Shown piece by piece: positions 54,319-63,212 of a stretch of 64,000 bases of DNA (position 1 is the first letter of the stretch; each line of letters starts with the position of its first letter). The stretch comes from Pseudomonas congelans. GTDB lineage: Bacteria; Pseudomonadota; Gammaproteobacteria; Pseudomonadales; Pseudomonadaceae. The DNA lies in the NCBI RefSeq assembly GCF_900103225.1, contig NZ_FNJH01000005.1, positions 189,671 to 253,670 of the forward strand, in the 5' to 3' direction. The translations under genes were made by a program, and so were the position numbers. The notes under the pieces were generated by a model. It was not told the DNA's origin. It worked only from the letters and a program-made list of their open reading frames with translations, and did not search any database.

Positions 54319-56048
54319 CAACCACGCCCTCCTTTGGCTGCCGGTGCGGCGTTGACTTGTTCAGGTGGCGCAAGGTTGTCAGGCGTCACGTTCATCAGAC
54401 GCAACGTGCCGGACATGACCTTGCTGAATACCGGGGCCGAAACCAGACCACCGTAGTAACCACCCTTGCTCGGCTCGTCGATGACAACCACGATGGCGTA
54501 GCGCGGGTTGCTCATCGGGCCGAAACCGGCGAACAGGGAACGATAGGAGTTTTCCGCGTAGCCCTTGGTACCGATGGACGTCTTGCGCGCCGTACCACTC
54601 TTGCCACCGACGTGATAGGACGGCACTCGGGCGCGATAGACGCCGCGCGGGTCCTCGATAACCTGCTGCAGCATGCCCTGCAGGGTCTTGGCGGTTTTCT
54701 CCGGAATGGCCTGGGTCGATTCCGGCTCTTTATCTGTTTTCAGGATGGTCAACGGCACAATGCGGCCGTTGTTGGCCAACGCCCCATAGGCATGCACCAG
54801 CTGCAAGGCAGTAACCGACAGACCGTAGCCATAAGACAGCGTGGCGGTTTCGGCCTTGCGCCATTCGCGGTAGTTGGGCAGATTGCCGACGCGCTCGCCA
54901 GGGAAGCCGAGACCGGTGTACTGACCGAAACCGACGCGCTGCATGGCACGGAAGATCGCCTCACCGCCAACATCGAAAGCAACCTTGCTCATGCCGACGT
55001 TACTGGAGTTGATCAGAATGCCGGTCAGATCGAGGATCGGGCCTTCGGTCTTGGTCACGTCACGAATCGTGTATTTGCCGATCTGCAGGGTGCCTGGATA
55101 AACCTCGACCTTGTCGGTGGGCTTCCAGCGGCCACTGTCCAGCGCTGCGGTCATGGAGATCGGCTTCATGGTCGAACCGGGTTCGAACACGTCGATGATT
55201 GCCCGATTGCGCATGGCGGCAGGTACCATGGTGCGGCGGTTATTCGGGTTGTAGGTCGGCTGGTTGACCATCGCCAGAACCTCACCGGTCTTGACGTCCA
55301 TGATCACCATGCTGCCGGCCTTGGCCTCGTTCTCGACGATGGCATTGCGCAGTTCACGGGTCGCCAGGTATTGCAGGCGCAGGTCAATAGACAAAGCCAA
55401 GGTCTTTCCGGCCTTGGCATTCTTGGTGACCTGAACATCCTTGATCAGTCGGCCACGCCGGTCCTTGATGACCTGACGCTTGCCGGGCACACCGGCGAGC
55501 CAGTCGTCATACGCCAGCTCGACACCTTCCCGACCATGGTCGTCAAGGTCGGTAAAGCCGACCATGTGCGCAGTGACATCACCGGCCGGATAAAAACGAC
55601 GGAATTCCTCGATGCCGTAGACACCGGGCACTTTCAAGTCGATGACCGACTGACCCTGCTCTGGCGTCAGGCCACGAACCAGGTAGATGAATTCCTTGTT
55701 CGCCTGCGAGTCCAGACGCTCGGTCAATGCCTTGAGATCCTGGCCCAGCGCGGCTGCCAGCATCGGCCACTTGGACTTGTCCTGCTGCATTTCACGCGGG
55801 TTGGCCCACAGCGTCGTCACCGGAGTACTGACGGCCAGCGGCTCGCCGTTACGGTCGGTGATCAGGCCACGGTGCGCCGGAATGGGGATGTGCCGAAGGC
55901 TGCGTGCATCGCCCTGCTCCTTGAGAAAGGTATGGTCGATAACCTGCAGGTCGACGATGCGCCAGCAAATCGCGAGCACAAGGGACACCAGCAGCCCTAC
56001 GACTACGCGAAAACGCCACGGATAAAGAGCACCATCAAGCTTCATCAT
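54318..56048 (-). CDS. ftsI: Septal penicillin-binding protein 3 (FtsI)
   Basis: A 576-residue class B PBP: a short cytoplasmic tail, one membrane helix (FRVVVGLLVSLVLAICWRIV), a pedestal domain, then the transpeptidase. The active-site motifs are Ser in PGSTMKPISM (about 293-302), SSN in NSSNVGMS and KSGTA in VGGKSGTARKT. It crosslinks septal peptidoglycan with FtsW and is the target of aztreonam-type beta-lactams. The start overlaps the ftsL stop as ATGA; a second ATG follows directly. Confidence 0.98.
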   Translation of the reverse strand: MMKLDGALYPWRFRVVVGLLVSLVLAICWRIVDLQVIDHTFLKEQGDARSLRHIPIPAHRGLITDRNGEPLAVSTPVTTLWANPREMQQDKSKWPMLAAALGQDLKALTERLDSQANKEFIYLVRGLTPEQGQSVIDLKVPGVYGIEEFRRFYPAGDVTAHMVGFTDLDDHGREGVELAYDDWLAGVPGKRQVIKDRRGRLIKDVQVTKNAKAGKTLALSIDLRLQYLATRELRNAIVENEAKAGSMVIMDVKTGEVLAMVNQPTYNPNNRRTMVPAAMRNRAIIDVFEPGSTMKPISMTAALDSGRWKPTDKVEVYPGTLQIGKYTIRDVTKTEGPILDLTGILINSSNVGMSKVAFDVGGEAIFRAMQRVGFGQYTGLGFPGERVGNLPNYREWRKAETATLSYGYGLSVTALQLVHAYGALANNGRIVPLTILKTDKEPESTQAIPEKTAKTLQGMLQQVIEDPRGVYRARVPSYHVGGKSGTARKTSIGTKGYAENSYRSLFAGFGPMSNPRYAIVVVIDEPSKGGYYGGLVSAPVFSKVMSGTLRLMNVTPDNLAPPEQVNAAPAAKGGRG

Positions 56049-56338
56049 GGCGCCACCATCCGTACTTCGGCAGCGCTCGGGATGCGCATCTTCAGTTGTT
56101 CGGTGGCCAGGTTCTCGATGCGGCTGTGTGCAGTCCAGGTGCTCTGTTCAAGAATCAGCCGACCCCACTCTGCCTGCGCCTTGTCGCGCACACTCATTTC
56201 CGAATACAGCGAGTTGAGCAGTTGACGATTCCAATGTGCGCTATAGGAAACGCCAATCGCCGAAATCAGGACAGCAATAAACAGCAGCAGCATAATGAAG
56301 CTGCCGCCGGGCAGAGGCTTCAGAAACAGACGGCTCAC
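56045..56338 (-). CDS. ftsL: Cell division protein FtsL
   Basis: A 97-residue bitopic protein: a short cytoplasmic tail, a membrane helix (FIMLLLFIAVLISAIGVSY, about 14-32), then a periplasmic coiled coil with heptad leucines and an EWGRLILEQSTW segment typical of FtsL. It joins FtsB and FtsQ and activates FtsWI. It starts with GTG overlapping the rsmH stop as GTGA, and ends in the ftsI start. Small size and low conservation are normal for the family; the position in the dcw cluster supports the call. Confidence 0.94.
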   Translation of the reverse strand: MSRLFLKPLPGGSFIMLLLFIAVLISAIGVSYSAHWNRQLLNSLYSEMSVRDKAQAEWGRLILEQSTWTAHSRIENLATEQLKMRIPSAAEVRMVAP

Positions 56339-57282
56339 CTGAGCTTCTCCGCTACACGCATGACAGCGCTGCGCGAACGCGGGTTTGCTTTGGTTTCGAC
56401 ATCCGAGGCGAACTGGGCCTTGCCGTGAATTTTGATTTTCGGTTCGAACGGTTTGAACTGGATCGGCAGATTGCGCGGCATGTTGTCGGCTTCGCCCTTG
56501 GCGAGCTTGCGCATGAACAGTTTGACGATGCGGTCTTCCAGCGAGTGAAAGCTGATGACGACCAGACGGCCACCCACTTCCAGCGCATCCAGTGCGGCTT
56601 CGAGGCCGGCTTCCAGATCGCCCAATTCGTTGTTTACGTGAATACGCAGGCCCTGAAAGGCACGCGTTGCAGGATTCTTGCCCTTTTCCCAGGCAGGGTT
56701 GGCGACCTTGAGTACTTCTGCCAGATCGGCGGTGCGCTCGAAAGGCTGGACTTCGCGACGCGCGACGACCGCGTTGGCCATGCGCTTGGCAAAGCGCTCT
56801 TCGCCGTATTCCTTGAAGACGCGGGCAATTTCCTCAGCCGGTGCAGTCGCGATGAACTGGGCAGCGCTTACGCCACGGGTAGGGTCCATGCGCATGTCCA
56901 GAGGACCGTCGTTCATGAAGCTGAAACCGCGCTCGGGATCATCCAGCTGCGGGGACGACACACCCAGATCCAGCAGGATGCCACTGACCTTGCCCGCCAG
57001 ACCGCGTTCCTGAGCCTCGGATCCCAATTCGGCAAAGCTGCGCTGCACAATGACAAAGCGGCCGTCTTCGGCCGCTAGCGCTTGCCCGGTGGCAATCGCT
57101 TGAGGATCCTTGTCGAATCCCAGAAGCCGACCATCGGGGCCCAGCTGGCTGAGTATCAGACGGCTATGCCCGCCACGTCCGAACGTGCCATCCAGATAGC
57201 AGCCATCGGCGCGCACCGCGAGAGCCTCCACGGCTTCTTCGAGCAGCACGGTGATGTGGGTAAAGCCGCTATTCATAGTCAC
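56335..57282 (-). CDS. rsmH: 16S rRNA (cytosine1402-N4)-methyltransferase RsmH (MraW)
   Basis: A 315-residue SAM enzyme. It has FTHITVLLEEAVEAL at the start, the SAM site DGTFGRGGHSRLIL (about 31-44), LLDLGVSSPQLDDPERGFSF (near 107-126) and the C-terminal VISFHSLEDRIVK. It methylates C1402 in the ribosomal decoding centre. The GTG at 57282 overlaps the mraZ stop as GTGA; ATG 57276, two codons on, is an equally plausible start. It is second in the dcw operon, as usual. Confidence 0.97.
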   Translation of the reverse strand: MTMNSGFTHITVLLEEAVEALAVRADGCYLDGTFGRGGHSRLILSQLGPDGRLLGFDKDPQAIATGQALAAEDGRFVIVQRSFAELGSEAQERGLAGKVSGILLDLGVSSPQLDDPERGFSFMNDGPLDMRMDPTRGVSAAQFIATAPAEEIARVFKEYGEERFAKRMANAVVARREVQPFERTADLAEVLKVANPAWEKGKNPATRAFQGLRIHVNNELGDLEAGLEAALDALEVGGRLVVISFHSLEDRIVKLFMRKLAKGEADNMPRNLPIQFKPFEPKIKIHGKAQFASDVETKANPRSRSAVMRVAEKLR

Positions 57283-57734
57283 AGGATCAAATCACGTAAT
57301 TCGTCGGGCATCGCGCCAGGTTTTTGAATGGCAGCCAGGTCAGCATCAGCAAGAGCATTCCAGGCGTCCTCGTCCCACAGTTGAAACTTGTTGAGCTGGC
57401 CCACCAGCATTACGCGCTTATCCAGCCTGGCGTACTCGCGCAGGCGCGGCGGTACCAGAAAACGCCCACTCCCGTCGAGTTCCAGATCGACAGCATTACC
57501 AATCAGAAGCCTTTGCAGGCGGCGGTTCTCTTCCCGAAACGTCGCCAGATCACGAAGTTTTGCTTCTATCAGCTCCCATTCGGAAAGCGGATAAAGGCAA
57601 AGGCATGGATCAACGGCATCAATGGTCACGATAAGTTGGCCGGCGCTACGCGAATCCAACTCGTCACGGTACCGGCTCGGCATAGCGAGACGGCCCTTGG
57701 CATCGAGATTGATCGCATTGGCACCACGGAACAC
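57279..57734 (-). CDS. mraZ: Transcriptional regulator MraZ
   Basis: A 151-residue protein with two AbrB-like swapped-hairpin halves: FRGANAINLDAKGRLAMPSRY at the start, and the second DLDGSGRFLVPPRLREYA-type repeat (ELDGSGRFLVPP) near 84. MraZ forms rings and binds repeats upstream of its own operon, repressing dcw transcription in E. coli. It starts with GTG, 9 nt after GGAG. It is the first gene of the dcw cluster, and its predicted operator lies at 57775-57800. Confidence 0.97.
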   Translation of the reverse strand: MFRGANAINLDAKGRLAMPSRYRDELDSRSAGQLIVTIDAVDPCLCLYPLSEWELIEAKLRDLATFREENRRLQRLLIGNAVDLELDGSGRFLVPPRLREYARLDKRVMLVGQLNKFQLWDEDAWNALADADLAAIQKPGAMPDELRDLIL

Positions 57735-57774
57735 AGGCGCATTCTCCGAATATTAGCTTTTTGCGCTAAAAAAA

Positions 57775-57800
57775 CCCACTTCGTGCCACTTTCTGCCACT
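57775..57800 (-). promoter_or_regulatory. MraZ operator: three 10-bp-spaced GTGG repeats
   Basis: On the minus strand three direct repeats AGTGGC, AGTGGC, AGTGGG occur at exactly 10-bp spacing, between the -10 box and mraZ. E. coli MraZ binds TGGGN repeats with 5-bp spacers (10-bp period), so these fit a self-repression site. Confidence 0.75.
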
Positions 57801-57807
57801 TGCGCAC

Positions 57808-57837
57808 ACTATAGGAACGCGCCCACCACACCGTCAA
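57808..57837 (-). promoter_or_regulatory. Sigma-70 promoter of the dcw cluster
   Basis: On the minus strand TTGACG (57837-57832), an 18-base spacer and TATAGT (57813-57808). The predicted start lies at about 57801, right at the MraZ repeats. Confidence 0.75.
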
Positions 57838-58041
57838 GGCACGGTCTTAAGGAAAACCCTTACATTTCGGAGATTTAGGAGAGGTATTGAGGATAAAAAG
57901 GTAATTTTGCGAAGGATCTGACGGATAAATCCCACACAACTCAAATCGTTGCGATTCAAAGTTAATGTGATTTATGAGCTGTAAGATTTTTTTGGTATTA
58001 CGGAAGGGTTTTGCTGCTTGAAACGAAGGGGGAAGAAAAAG
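57838..58041. other. AT-rich gap between rnpB and the dcw promoter
   Basis: No gene is visible. It is AT-rich, with T-tracts near 57985 and 58006. The stretch CTTTTTCTTCCCCC on the minus strand just after rnpB is the only hint of a terminator for the RNA. Confidence 0.5.
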
Positions 58042-58402
58042 GTGGAGAGTCGATCTGTAAGCCGGGTTCTGTCGAGAACAGTCATTCCTCTACGACGGCC
58101 ATCACTGGACGTCTTTAGCAACCTACCCGGTTCCAGCGCGGGCCACGCCTAGGAACCCTATTTGGTCTTGCTCCGAGTGGGGTTTACCTTGCCACGAACT
58201 GTTACCAGACGTGCGGTGCGCTCTTACCGCACCTTTTCACCCTTACCGGCACCGAAGTGCTTAGGCGGTTATTTTCTGTGGCACTTTCCGTAGGCTCACG
58301 CCTCCCAGGCGTTACCTGGCACTCCGCCCTATGGAGCCCGGACTTTCCTCCCCCCCTTGTTGCGGAACAACAAGAGGCAGCGACTGTCCAATCGACTCTC
58401 CG
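58042..58402 (-). ncRNA. rnpB: RNase P RNA (class A)
   Basis: Read on the minus strand it begins with GAGAGTCGATTGGACAGTCG and ends with ACAGATCGACTCTCCACC, the complementary ends that form the P1 stem. Universally conserved blocks are present: GAGGAAAGTCCGGGCTCC near the 5' end and GGTAAGAGCGCACCG in the middle. The length of about 360 nt is right for a gamma-proteobacterium. It is the catalytic part of RNase P, which matures tRNA 5' ends. The position between rsmI and mraZ is the same as in P. aeruginosa. The exact ends are good to a few bases. Confidence 0.95.
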
Positions 58403-58408
58403 CCGACA

Positions 58409-58437
58409 AGGTTAGCGGCACATGCCATCAAGAACAA
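58409..58437 (-). promoter_or_regulatory. Probable promoter of rnpB
   Basis: On the minus strand TTGTTC (58437-58432), a 17-base spacer and TAACCT (58414-58409). It is placed 6-7 bases before the RNA start. The spacing is ideal and the boxes are fair matches to sigma-70. Confidence 0.6.
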
Positions 58438-58485
58438 GCTTTAATAGCATTGTGTGGCTCGCTCGCCCCTTTCAAAAGCAGCCTG

Positions 58486-59355
58486 TTACCCCTTCTGCTT
58501 CTCCAGCGCCACCTGGTACAGCAGGTTCTTGCGTACGCCGGTTATTTCAGCAGCTAACGCTGCGGCGCGCTTGAGCGGCATCTCCGCAAGCAGCAAATCC
58601 AGCACCCGACGCGCTTCCTCGCCAATGACATCCTCGTCATCCGGCGGCGTCCAGCCAGCCACCAGCACCACGCACTCTCCGCGCTGCTGATTACTGTCGG
58701 ATTCGACGAATGCCCGCAGCTCACCCAAAGGCAGACCCTTGAGGGTTTCGAAAGTTTTGGTTATTTCACGCGCCAGCAGCGCCTTACGGTCAGCACCGAA
58801 GACCAGCTCCATATCCTGCAGGCACTCCAGGATGCGGTGCGGCGCCTCGTAATAGATCAACGTGCGCGGCTCTTCCCTGACACCCTCGAGCCTGGCCTTG
58901 CGACCCGCGGATTTGGCCGGAAGAAAGCCCTCGAAAATGAATCGATCCGACGGCAGCCCGGCTGCAGAAAGAGCCGCAATCAAGGCACACGCCCCCGGCA
59001 CCGGTACGACCTGCACACCCGCGGCACGCGCCTGACGAACAAGGTGATAACCGGGATCGGAGATCAATGGCGTGCCCGCATCGGAAATCAGCGCGACGTC
59101 GTCACCGGCCAGCAGACGTGTAATGAACCGACTACCCTCATCACGTTCGTTATGTTCGTGACAGGCGGCCAATGGCGTCGGGATGCCGAAGTGCTGCATC
59201 AGCCGCGCGGAATGGCGAGTGTCTTCAGCCGCAATCAGCGCGACCTCACGCAGCACCTTCAAGGCTCGCACACTCATGTCGTCCAGATTGCCGATAGGAG
59301 TCGCCACTACATAAAGCGAACCCGGAGTGGAATTCGAAACAACCGGAACAGTCAA
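58486..59355 (-). CDS. rsmI: 16S rRNA (cytidine1402-2'-O)-methyltransferase RsmI
   Basis: A 289-residue tetrapyrrole-methylase-fold SAM enzyme. It starts with GSLYVVATPIGNLDDMSVRAL, with AEDTRHSARLM and LISDAGTPLISDPGYHLV at the usual spacing and a C-terminal helical domain. It methylates the ribose of C1402, the same nucleotide as RsmH, encoded 1 kb further along the same strand. I chose TTG 59355 because GAGG lies 7 nt upstream; an ATG at 59400 would add a poorly conserved stretch. It is divergent from lpoA. Confidence 0.93.
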   Translation of the reverse strand: MTVPVVSNSTPGSLYVVATPIGNLDDMSVRALKVLREVALIAAEDTRHSARLMQHFGIPTPLAACHEHNERDEGSRFITRLLAGDDVALISDAGTPLISDPGYHLVRQARAAGVQVVPVPGACALIAALSAAGLPSDRFIFEGFLPAKSAGRKARLEGVREEPRTLIYYEAPHRILECLQDMELVFGADRKALLAREITKTFETLKGLPLGELRAFVESDSNQQRGECVVLVAGWTPPDDEDVIGEEARRVLDLLLAEMPLKRAAALAAEITGVRKNLLYQVALEKQKG

Positions 59356-59635
59356 AACGCAAACCTCGCAGGTTAAAACAGGTGCTTGGAAAAAATGCAT
59401 TGTACAGGCTGCGGCCCGGCGGAACGGTTCGCGCGTCAGGATGCCGACAAAAAAGGAATGAAAACATGTTCAGACCCGAGCAAGAAGCGCGGCGCCCCTC
59501 CCGAATTGAACGATTTGGCCGCCAGATGACCTTAAAGCGACTGATATCACGGCTTTAAATACCTTCGACATCGCACCCTGGCCAGCGCTTGGGTACAATC
59601 CCCCGTTAATTCGCTCGAGTTTCAGGAACATACCA

Positions 59636-61450
59636 ATGATCGCTTGTCTGCGGCTGCTCTCTGCCCTCTGCCTCGCTGCCCTCCTCGCAGCCTGTGCCAG
59701 CTCGCCCTCGTCCAGCCTTGGCGAGCTGCCTCGAACCCCGGATGCCAGCATCGAGCAATTGCTCGAGCAGGCCGCCAGCGCCAAAACACCCGAGCAGGCC
59801 GCAACGCTGCGCTTGAGTGCTGCCGATCTGGCAAGCCGCCAGAATGACGCAGGACGCGCCGCGCAAATCCTCGGACAGGTGCAAATCGATCAACTCAAGC
59901 CCGGGCTGCAGGTTTTCGCCAGCACACTGTCCGCTGAGCTGGCGATGGGCCGCAATCAGCCCAAGGCAGCGCTGACCGCCTTGAATCATCCGAGCATGCA
60001 GCGCTTGGGCGAACTGTCGGTCGAGCAACAGATTCGTACTCACATGGTCAAGGCACGCGCCCTTGAAGCCGATGGCCAGGCGCTCGCAGCCGCCAATGAA
60101 CGTGTTTACGCAGGCCCGCTGCTGCAAGGCGCAGACGTCAACGCCAACAATGACGCGATCTGGACACTGGTCTCCGCCCTGCCTGCCGAGCAGCTGCAGA
60201 GCACCGCCACTGACGATATGGGCGGCTGGCTGAATTTGGCTCGCTCGGTCAAGGGCGCAGGCACGCTTGAGCAGCAACAGGCTGCCATCGACAGCTGGAA
60301 AGCGCAGAATCCGAAACATCCTGCTGCAGTGCAACTGCCAACCGCCCTCGCGCAGTTGCGTGCACTGACCAGCGAGCCGATCACCAAAATTGCTCTGCTG
60401 CTGCCGCAGGATGGTCAACTGGCCGCAGTCGCCAAGGCATTGCGCGAAGGTTTCATGGCCGCGCACTTCCAGGCTCAGCAGGCAGGACAGAATCCTCCAG
60501 CCATCCAGGTCTTCGACAGCTCGCGAATCACCTCGATGGACGAGTTCTACCGTCAGGCTCAGGCCGCTGGCGTGCAACTGGTTGTCGGTCCGCTGGAAAA
60601 GAACCTCGTTAAACAGCTGAACAGCCGCCAGCAGTTGCCGATCACCACCCTGGCATTGAACTACAGCGACACCAGCAATGAAGGCCCGGCTCAGCTGTAC
60701 CAATTCGGCCTGGCCGCAGAAGACGAAGCACGCGAGGTTGCACGTCGCGCCTGGGCGGACGGCAAGCGCAGCGCCGTTGCGATGGTTCCGAAAGGTGAAT
60801 GGGGCGACCGCGTGCTGGATGCCTTCCGCAAGAGCTGGCAAGCCAAGGGCGGCACGCTGATCGCTGCAGAGCATGTCGATCAGCCTGTAGAACTGGCACA
60901 GCAGGTCGCCGACCTGTTCCAGTTGCGTAACAGCGAAGGCCGCGCCCAGCGCCTGCAAAGCACCGCCGGCACCCAGGTCGCCGCTCAGCCAAGTCGTCGC
61001 CAGGACATCGACTTCATGTTCCTCGCCGCTACCCCGCAGCAAGCACAGCAGATCAAACCCACCATGGTCTTTCAGTACGCGGGTGACGTTCCGGTCTACG
61101 CCACTTCGCACCTGTTCACCAACAGCAACGATCACGCTCAATATATGGACCTGAATGGCGTGCGCTTCTGCGAAACGCCATGGCTACTGAACGCCGAAGA
61201 CCCGCTGCGCCAGCAGGTCACCGCGCAATGGCCACAGGCTGCAGGCAGCCTGGGTCGCCTGTATGCAATGGGCATCGACGCCTATCGCCTGGCCCCCCGC
61301 CTCGCTCAGCTAAAGGCGATGCCTGACAGCCGCATCGACGGACTGTCCGGCAGCCTCAGCCTGAATCCTGGTCGTCGCGTCGAACGCCAGCTGCCATGGG
61401 CTGAGTTCGTCGACGGCAAGATCCAGCGTCTGCCGGACACCGCGCCCTGA
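59636..61450 (+). CDS. lpoA: Outer-membrane lipoprotein LpoA (penicillin-binding protein activator, LppC/YraM)
   Basis: A 604-residue lipoprotein (lipobox LAAC, Cys20). The N-terminal part is helical with TPR-like repeats (about 40-250). The C-terminal part is a periplasmic-binding-protein-like domain (KIALLLPQDGQLAAVAKALREGF, VVGPLEKN, DFMFLAATPQQAQQI). LpoA reaches through the murein from the outer membrane to stimulate PBP1a. It is followed by yraN with a one-base overlap, then diaA and a BON lipoprotein, the order also found in E. coli (yraM-yraN-diaA-yraP). TACAAT at 59594 may be its -10 box. Confidence 0.93.
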   Translation: MIACLRLLSALCLAALLAACASSPSSSLGELPRTPDASIEQLLEQAASAKTPEQAATLRLSAADLASRQNDAGRAAQILGQVQIDQLKPGLQVFASTLSAELAMGRNQPKAALTALNHPSMQRLGELSVEQQIRTHMVKARALEADGQALAAANERVYAGPLLQGADVNANNDAIWTLVSALPAEQLQSTATDDMGGWLNLARSVKGAGTLEQQQAAIDSWKAQNPKHPAAVQLPTALAQLRALTSEPITKIALLLPQDGQLAAVAKALREGFMAAHFQAQQAGQNPPAIQVFDSSRITSMDEFYRQAQAAGVQLVVGPLEKNLVKQLNSRQQLPITTLALNYSDTSNEGPAQLYQFGLAAEDEAREVARRAWADGKRSAVAMVPKGEWGDRVLDAFRKSWQAKGGTLIAAEHVDQPVELAQQVADLFQLRNSEGRAQRLQSTAGTQVAAQPSRRQDIDFMFLAATPQQAQQIKPTMVFQYAGDVPVYATSHLFTNSNDHAQYMDLNGVRFCETPWLLNAEDPLRQQVTAQWPQAAGSLGRLYAMGIDAYRLAPRLAQLKAMPDSRIDGLSGSLSLNPGRRVERQLPWAEFVDGKIQRLPDTAP

Positions 61451-61821
61451 TGCAACGCAGCACCCGCCAGCAAGCAGGGCGCGAGGCTGAAGCCGTCGCC
61501 CTGCAGTTTTTGCAACAACAGGGGCTGCGCCTGATTGAACAAAACTGGTTATGCAAACGCGGCGAGCTTGATCTAGTCATGCTTGACGGCGATACAGTAG
61601 TATTCGTCGAAGTTCGCTACCGGCGCCATTCAGGATGGGGCGGCGCCATGGAGAGCGTCGATTTTCGCAAGCAGGGGAAACTCGTCACGGCCGCACAGCT
61701 TTTTCTGCAGCAAGCGACGACTTGGGCCAATCATCCCTGTCGTTTCGACGTGATCGCCATTGAAGGCGAGCCCGGCAATGCCGCACCGCTGAATTGGATC
61801 AAGAGCGCTTTTGACAGCTGA
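61450..61821 (+). CDS. yraN: YraN family (UPF0102) endonuclease-like protein
   Basis: A 123-residue protein with the small PD-(D/E)xK nuclease-like fold. GREAEAVALQFLQQQGL comes first, then the core GELDLVMLDGDTVVFVEVRYR, where D and E-x-R/K are the presumed metal site. Activity has not been settled for the family. The ATG overlaps the lpoA stop by one base, so translation is coupled. The 162-base gap to diaA contains a small GC-rich hairpin (near 61900-61920) but no gene. Confidence 0.9.
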   Translation: MQRSTRQQAGREAEAVALQFLQQQGLRLIEQNWLCKRGELDLVMLDGDTVVFVEVRYRRHSGWGGAMESVDFRKQGKLVTAAQLFLQQATTWANHPCRFDVIAIEGEPGNAAPLNWIKSAFDS

Positions 61822-61983
61822 CCTGGCGCAGCAGTGCGACTCGGATCATGGCCAGTAACACGCTTATACCCTCACCGATTTCGCTATTTGTTTTGCCGGC
61901 TGCACACCTTGTGTGCCGGATAGCTCCCGGGAGAACCCGGCGCATCCGTCCCGCCGCCGTACGCTCTAATTAAGGTCACATTG

Positions 61984-62577
61984 ATGGACATGCAATCCCG
62001 AATTCGCCGGCTGTTCCAGGCCAGCATCGAAACCAAGCAACAGGCGATGGAAGTCCTTGCACCCTTTATCGAGCAAGCCAGTCAGGTCATGGTCAATGCC
62101 CTGCTCAACGAGGGCAAGATGCTCGCGTGCGGCAACGGCGGATCGGCTGGCGATGCACAGCACTTTTCCTCGGAATTGCTCAACCGCTTCGAGCGTGAGC
62201 GGCCGAGCCTGCCGGCGATTGCACTGACCACCGACAGCTCGACGATCACCTCGATCGCCAACGATTACAGCTACAACGAAATCTTCTCCAAACAGATCCG
62301 CGCACTGGGTCAGCCAGGCGACGTGTTGCTGGCCATTTCCACCAGCGGCAACTCGGCGAATATTATTCAAGCCATCCAGGCCGCACATGATCGCGAAATG
62401 ATTGTCGTAGCATTGACGGGACGCGACGGTGGCGGCATGGCCTCCCTGCTATTGCCGGAGGATGTGGAGATCCGCGTACCCGCCAATGTCACGGCACGCA
62501 TACAAGAAGTCCATCTGCTGGCGATCCATTGCCTTTGCGATTTGATCGACAGCCAACTGTTCGGGAGTGAAGAATGA
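61984..62577 (+). CDS. diaA: SIS-domain protein DiaA (GmhA-like)
   Basis: A 197-residue SIS protein. The phosphosugar site residues CGNGGSAGDAQHFSSEL (about 49-65) and ISTSGNSANII (about 119-129) are present. It resembles both phosphoheptose isomerase GmhA and DiaA, which helps DnaA oligomerise at the origin. The position next to yraN and a BON lipoprotein is that of diaA in E. coli, so I favour DiaA. ATG 61984 has AAGG upstream; a TTG directly before is an alternative. The stop overlaps the next gene as ATGA. Confidence 0.85.
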   Translation: MDMQSRIRRLFQASIETKQQAMEVLAPFIEQASQVMVNALLNEGKMLACGNGGSAGDAQHFSSELLNRFERERPSLPAIALTTDSSTITSIANDYSYNEIFSKQIRALGQPGDVLLAISTSGNSANIIQAIQAAHDREMIVVALTGRDGGGMASLLLPEDVEIRVPANVTARIQEVHLLAIHCLCDLIDSQLFGSEE

Positions 62578-63152
62578 CCCCTAATCGTCTCAGCCTATTG
62601 GTTCTGACACTGTGCCTCAGCGTCACCGGATGCAGTTCGGTGATCACGGCCACTCGCGAAAAGCCGATCGAAGATGATCGCGGCACGCGCACCTTCGGCA
62701 GCAAGATCGACGACTCGCTGATCGAAACCAAGGCAGCCGTCAATATCTCCAAGGCCAGCCCTGACCTCGCAGAGGGCTCACACATCGTCGTGACCAGCTT
62801 CAACGGCATCGTACTGCTGGCTGGACAGACGCCGCGTGCCGACCTCAAGGCCATGGCCGAACAGGCCGCCAGCGCGGTTCAGCGCGTCAAGAAGGTCAAC
62901 AACGAACTGCAGGTGATGGCGCCCTCCTCACTGCTGGCGCGCAACAACGACGCCTGGCTGACGACCAAGGTCAAAAGCCAGATGATCGCTGACGCATCCA
63001 TCCCCGGCTCGCGCATCAAAGTGGTGACCGAAAACGGCATCGTGTTCCTGCTGGGCCTGGTGACACAGGACGAAGCCAATCGCGCTACCAACCTGGTACA
63101 GGGCGTATCCGGTGTACAGAAGATCGTCAAACTCTTCGAGTACATCGACTGA
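62574..63152 (+). CDS. dolP: BON-domain outer-membrane lipoprotein (DolP/YraP)
   Basis: A 192-residue lipoprotein (lipobox VTGC, Cys20) with two BON domains: the first at about 45-110 (SLIETKAAVNISKAS, VVTSFNGIVLLAGQT), the second at about 120-190 (WLTTKVKSQMIADASIPGS, VVTENGIVFLLGLVTQDEA). DolP binds anionic phospholipids, localises to division sites and supports outer-membrane integrity. The start overlaps diaA (ATGA). It ends at a strong bidirectional terminator. Confidence 0.9.
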   Translation: MTPNRLSLLVLTLCLSVTGCSSVITATREKPIEDDRGTRTFGSKIDDSLIETKAAVNISKASPDLAEGSHIVVTSFNGIVLLAGQTPRADLKAMAEQAASAVQRVKKVNNELQVMAPSSLLARNNDAWLTTKVKSQMIADASIPGSRIKVVTENGIVFLLGLVTQDEANRATNLVQGVSGVQKIVKLFEYID

Positions 63153-63171
63153 CGGGTAACCGACAGGCATG

Positions 63172-63200
63172 AAAAAGGCGATCCGAAGATCGCCTTTTTT
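63172..63200. terminator. Bidirectional terminator between dolP and sspB
   Basis: AAAAAGGCGATC / GATCGCCTTTTT, a 12-bp perfect stem with a 4-base loop and runs of A and T on both sides, lies between convergent genes. Confidence 0.94.
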
Positions 63201-63212
63201 ATTGCCCGTCTT

